Source: SAR202 cluster bacterium (GTDB taxonomy: Bacteria > Chloroflexota > Dehalococcoidia > UBA3495). Taken from it: 5,202 bases of DNA. The translations under genes were made by a program, and so were the position numbers. The stretch's first letter is position 1; each line of letters opens with the position of its first letter. Below the pieces are notes generated by a model that saw nothing but the letters and a program-made list of their open reading frames with translations, did no database searches and was not told where the DNA came from. Location: positions 1-5,202 of the forward strand of contig VFHG01000027.1 of the NCBI GenBank assembly GCA_009392075.1, written 5' to 3'. Below are positions 4,906-5,202 of the stretch, in pieces.

Positions 4906-5202
4906 CTGCACGCAGACTCGGGCGTCGAGACGCACTTCGAGGATGTGGAGATTGAGTTCGCGGAAGGGACGGTCACATCCGGTAGCAATCCGGGAGGGCT
5001 GTCGGCTCCTCAGCCAACCTCGGATTCTTTCTTCGCCACCTACTACAGCGCCTTTTTTGTTGATTTCCATCCGACTCCACGAACGCAGTGGTTCGTTGTT
5101 TTATCGTTAGTATGGGAGTTCGGTGCTAGCGACGGTGAAGTCCGGAGAGTGGAATGCGGCGACGTGGTTCCCCTAGACGACATGGATAGCAAAGGCCACA
5201 CA
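4906..5202 (+). CDS. Second cupin-like protein, 3' end cut by window edge, unclear start
   Basis: The frame from 4900 to 5202 is open and reads as a second cupin family. Landmarks are ADSGVETHFEDVEIEF, then DFHPTPRTQWFVVLS, ASDGEVRRVECGDVVPLDD and DSKGHT at the edge, in the order HPxPRxQ, SDGE, GDV, GKGH that I recall for this group. The in-frame codon just before is TAG (4897-4899), and no ATG, GTG or TTG occurs until GTG 4945, which would remove the ETHFEDV block. CTG 4906 is listed as a provisional start because a promoter candidate would put transcription right there. The sequence departs from the family at normally glycine-rich turns (SLVWEF, VECGD), so gene decay or an N-terminal mutation is possible. 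Identity as coding sequence is fairly sure; start and integrity are not. Confidence 0.6.
   Translation, partial: MHADSGVETHFEDVEIEFAEGTVTSGSNPGGLSAPQPTSDSFFATYYSAFFVDFHPTPRTQWFVVLSLVWEFGASDGEVRRVECGDVVPLDDMDSKGHT

Noticed and set aside
4654..5070. Leftward 138-aa ORF
   Set aside because: It runs antisense through both cupin genes and the strong terminator; the sense frames explain the sequence better.
1..5202. CRISPR array, tRNA, rRNA, insertion sequence or phage attachment site
   Set aside because: No regularly spaced direct repeats, no cloverleaf-like or rRNA stretches, and no transposase or terminal inverted repeats were seen; the only repeats are the three operator-like modules.

Overview
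The window is a bacterial accessory-type locus with two leftward genes (strand -) and at least three rightward genes (strand +), arranged around a divergent intergenic region at about 3060-3491. Composition is moderate, start codons are mixed (ATG, GTG, possibly CTG), the rightward genes have strong U-tract terminators, and the protein families (GrdB-like selenoprotein, MetE C-terminal-like enzyme, Cys-nucleophile alpha/beta hydrolase, small cupins) recall uncultured or marine Actinobacteria (Acidimicrobiia-like) or Chloroflexi. That taxonomic guess rests on remembered family resemblance and is weak.

Left part (1-1431, strand -): one long reading frame that is easily missed because it carries a single in-frame TGA at 960-958. 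Read through this codon, the frame stays open for 319 more codons to the window edge. The TGA sits exactly where the glycine/sarcosine/betaine/D-proline reductase selenoprotein B-like family has its redox Cys or Sec (Pro-Val-U-Pro-Asn-Cys, a UxxC motif). A stem-loop with a GUG apical loop starts 18 nt after the UGA and fits the bacterial SECIS model. The gene is therefore best annotated as one selenoprotein CDS, not as a short gene plus debris.

Middle (1956-3059, strand -): a complete 367-aa zinc-dependent, cobalamin-independent methionine synthase-like methyl/alkyltransferase with the expected His-x-Cys, Glu and Cys ligands. It is flanked by three copies of a 32-bp module, each a 16-bp inverted repeat of the type GTGA-M-A-N4-T-K-TCAC followed by a conserved 15-bp tail. 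Two copies, exactly 105 bp apart, lie beyond its 3' end and upstream of the selenoprotein gene; one lies upstream of its own start. Read on strand -, the tail ends in a -10-like hexamer and the palindrome falls at the expected transcription start, so a single regulator could control both leftward genes. A hairpin with a U-rich trailer in the leader of the methyltransferase gene could be an attenuator.

Right part (3492-5202, strand +): a 248-aa alpha/beta hydrolase with a Cys in the nucleophile elbow, a strong terminator, a 105-aa cupin, a second strong hairpin terminator, and the start of a second cupin-like gene that runs off the window and has no conventional start codon in frame. A 14-codon ORF with a very strong Shine-Dalgarno precedes the hydrolase.

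Working hypothesis (inference): a co-regulated module pairing a selenocysteine oxidoreductase or C-N/C-S lyase-like enzyme with a thiol-alkylating zinc enzyme. A small hydrolase and cupins follow on the opposite strand. The substrate cannot be read from the sequence, and no classic glycine-reductase partners (GrdA, GrdC, GrdD) or Sec machinery are in the window.
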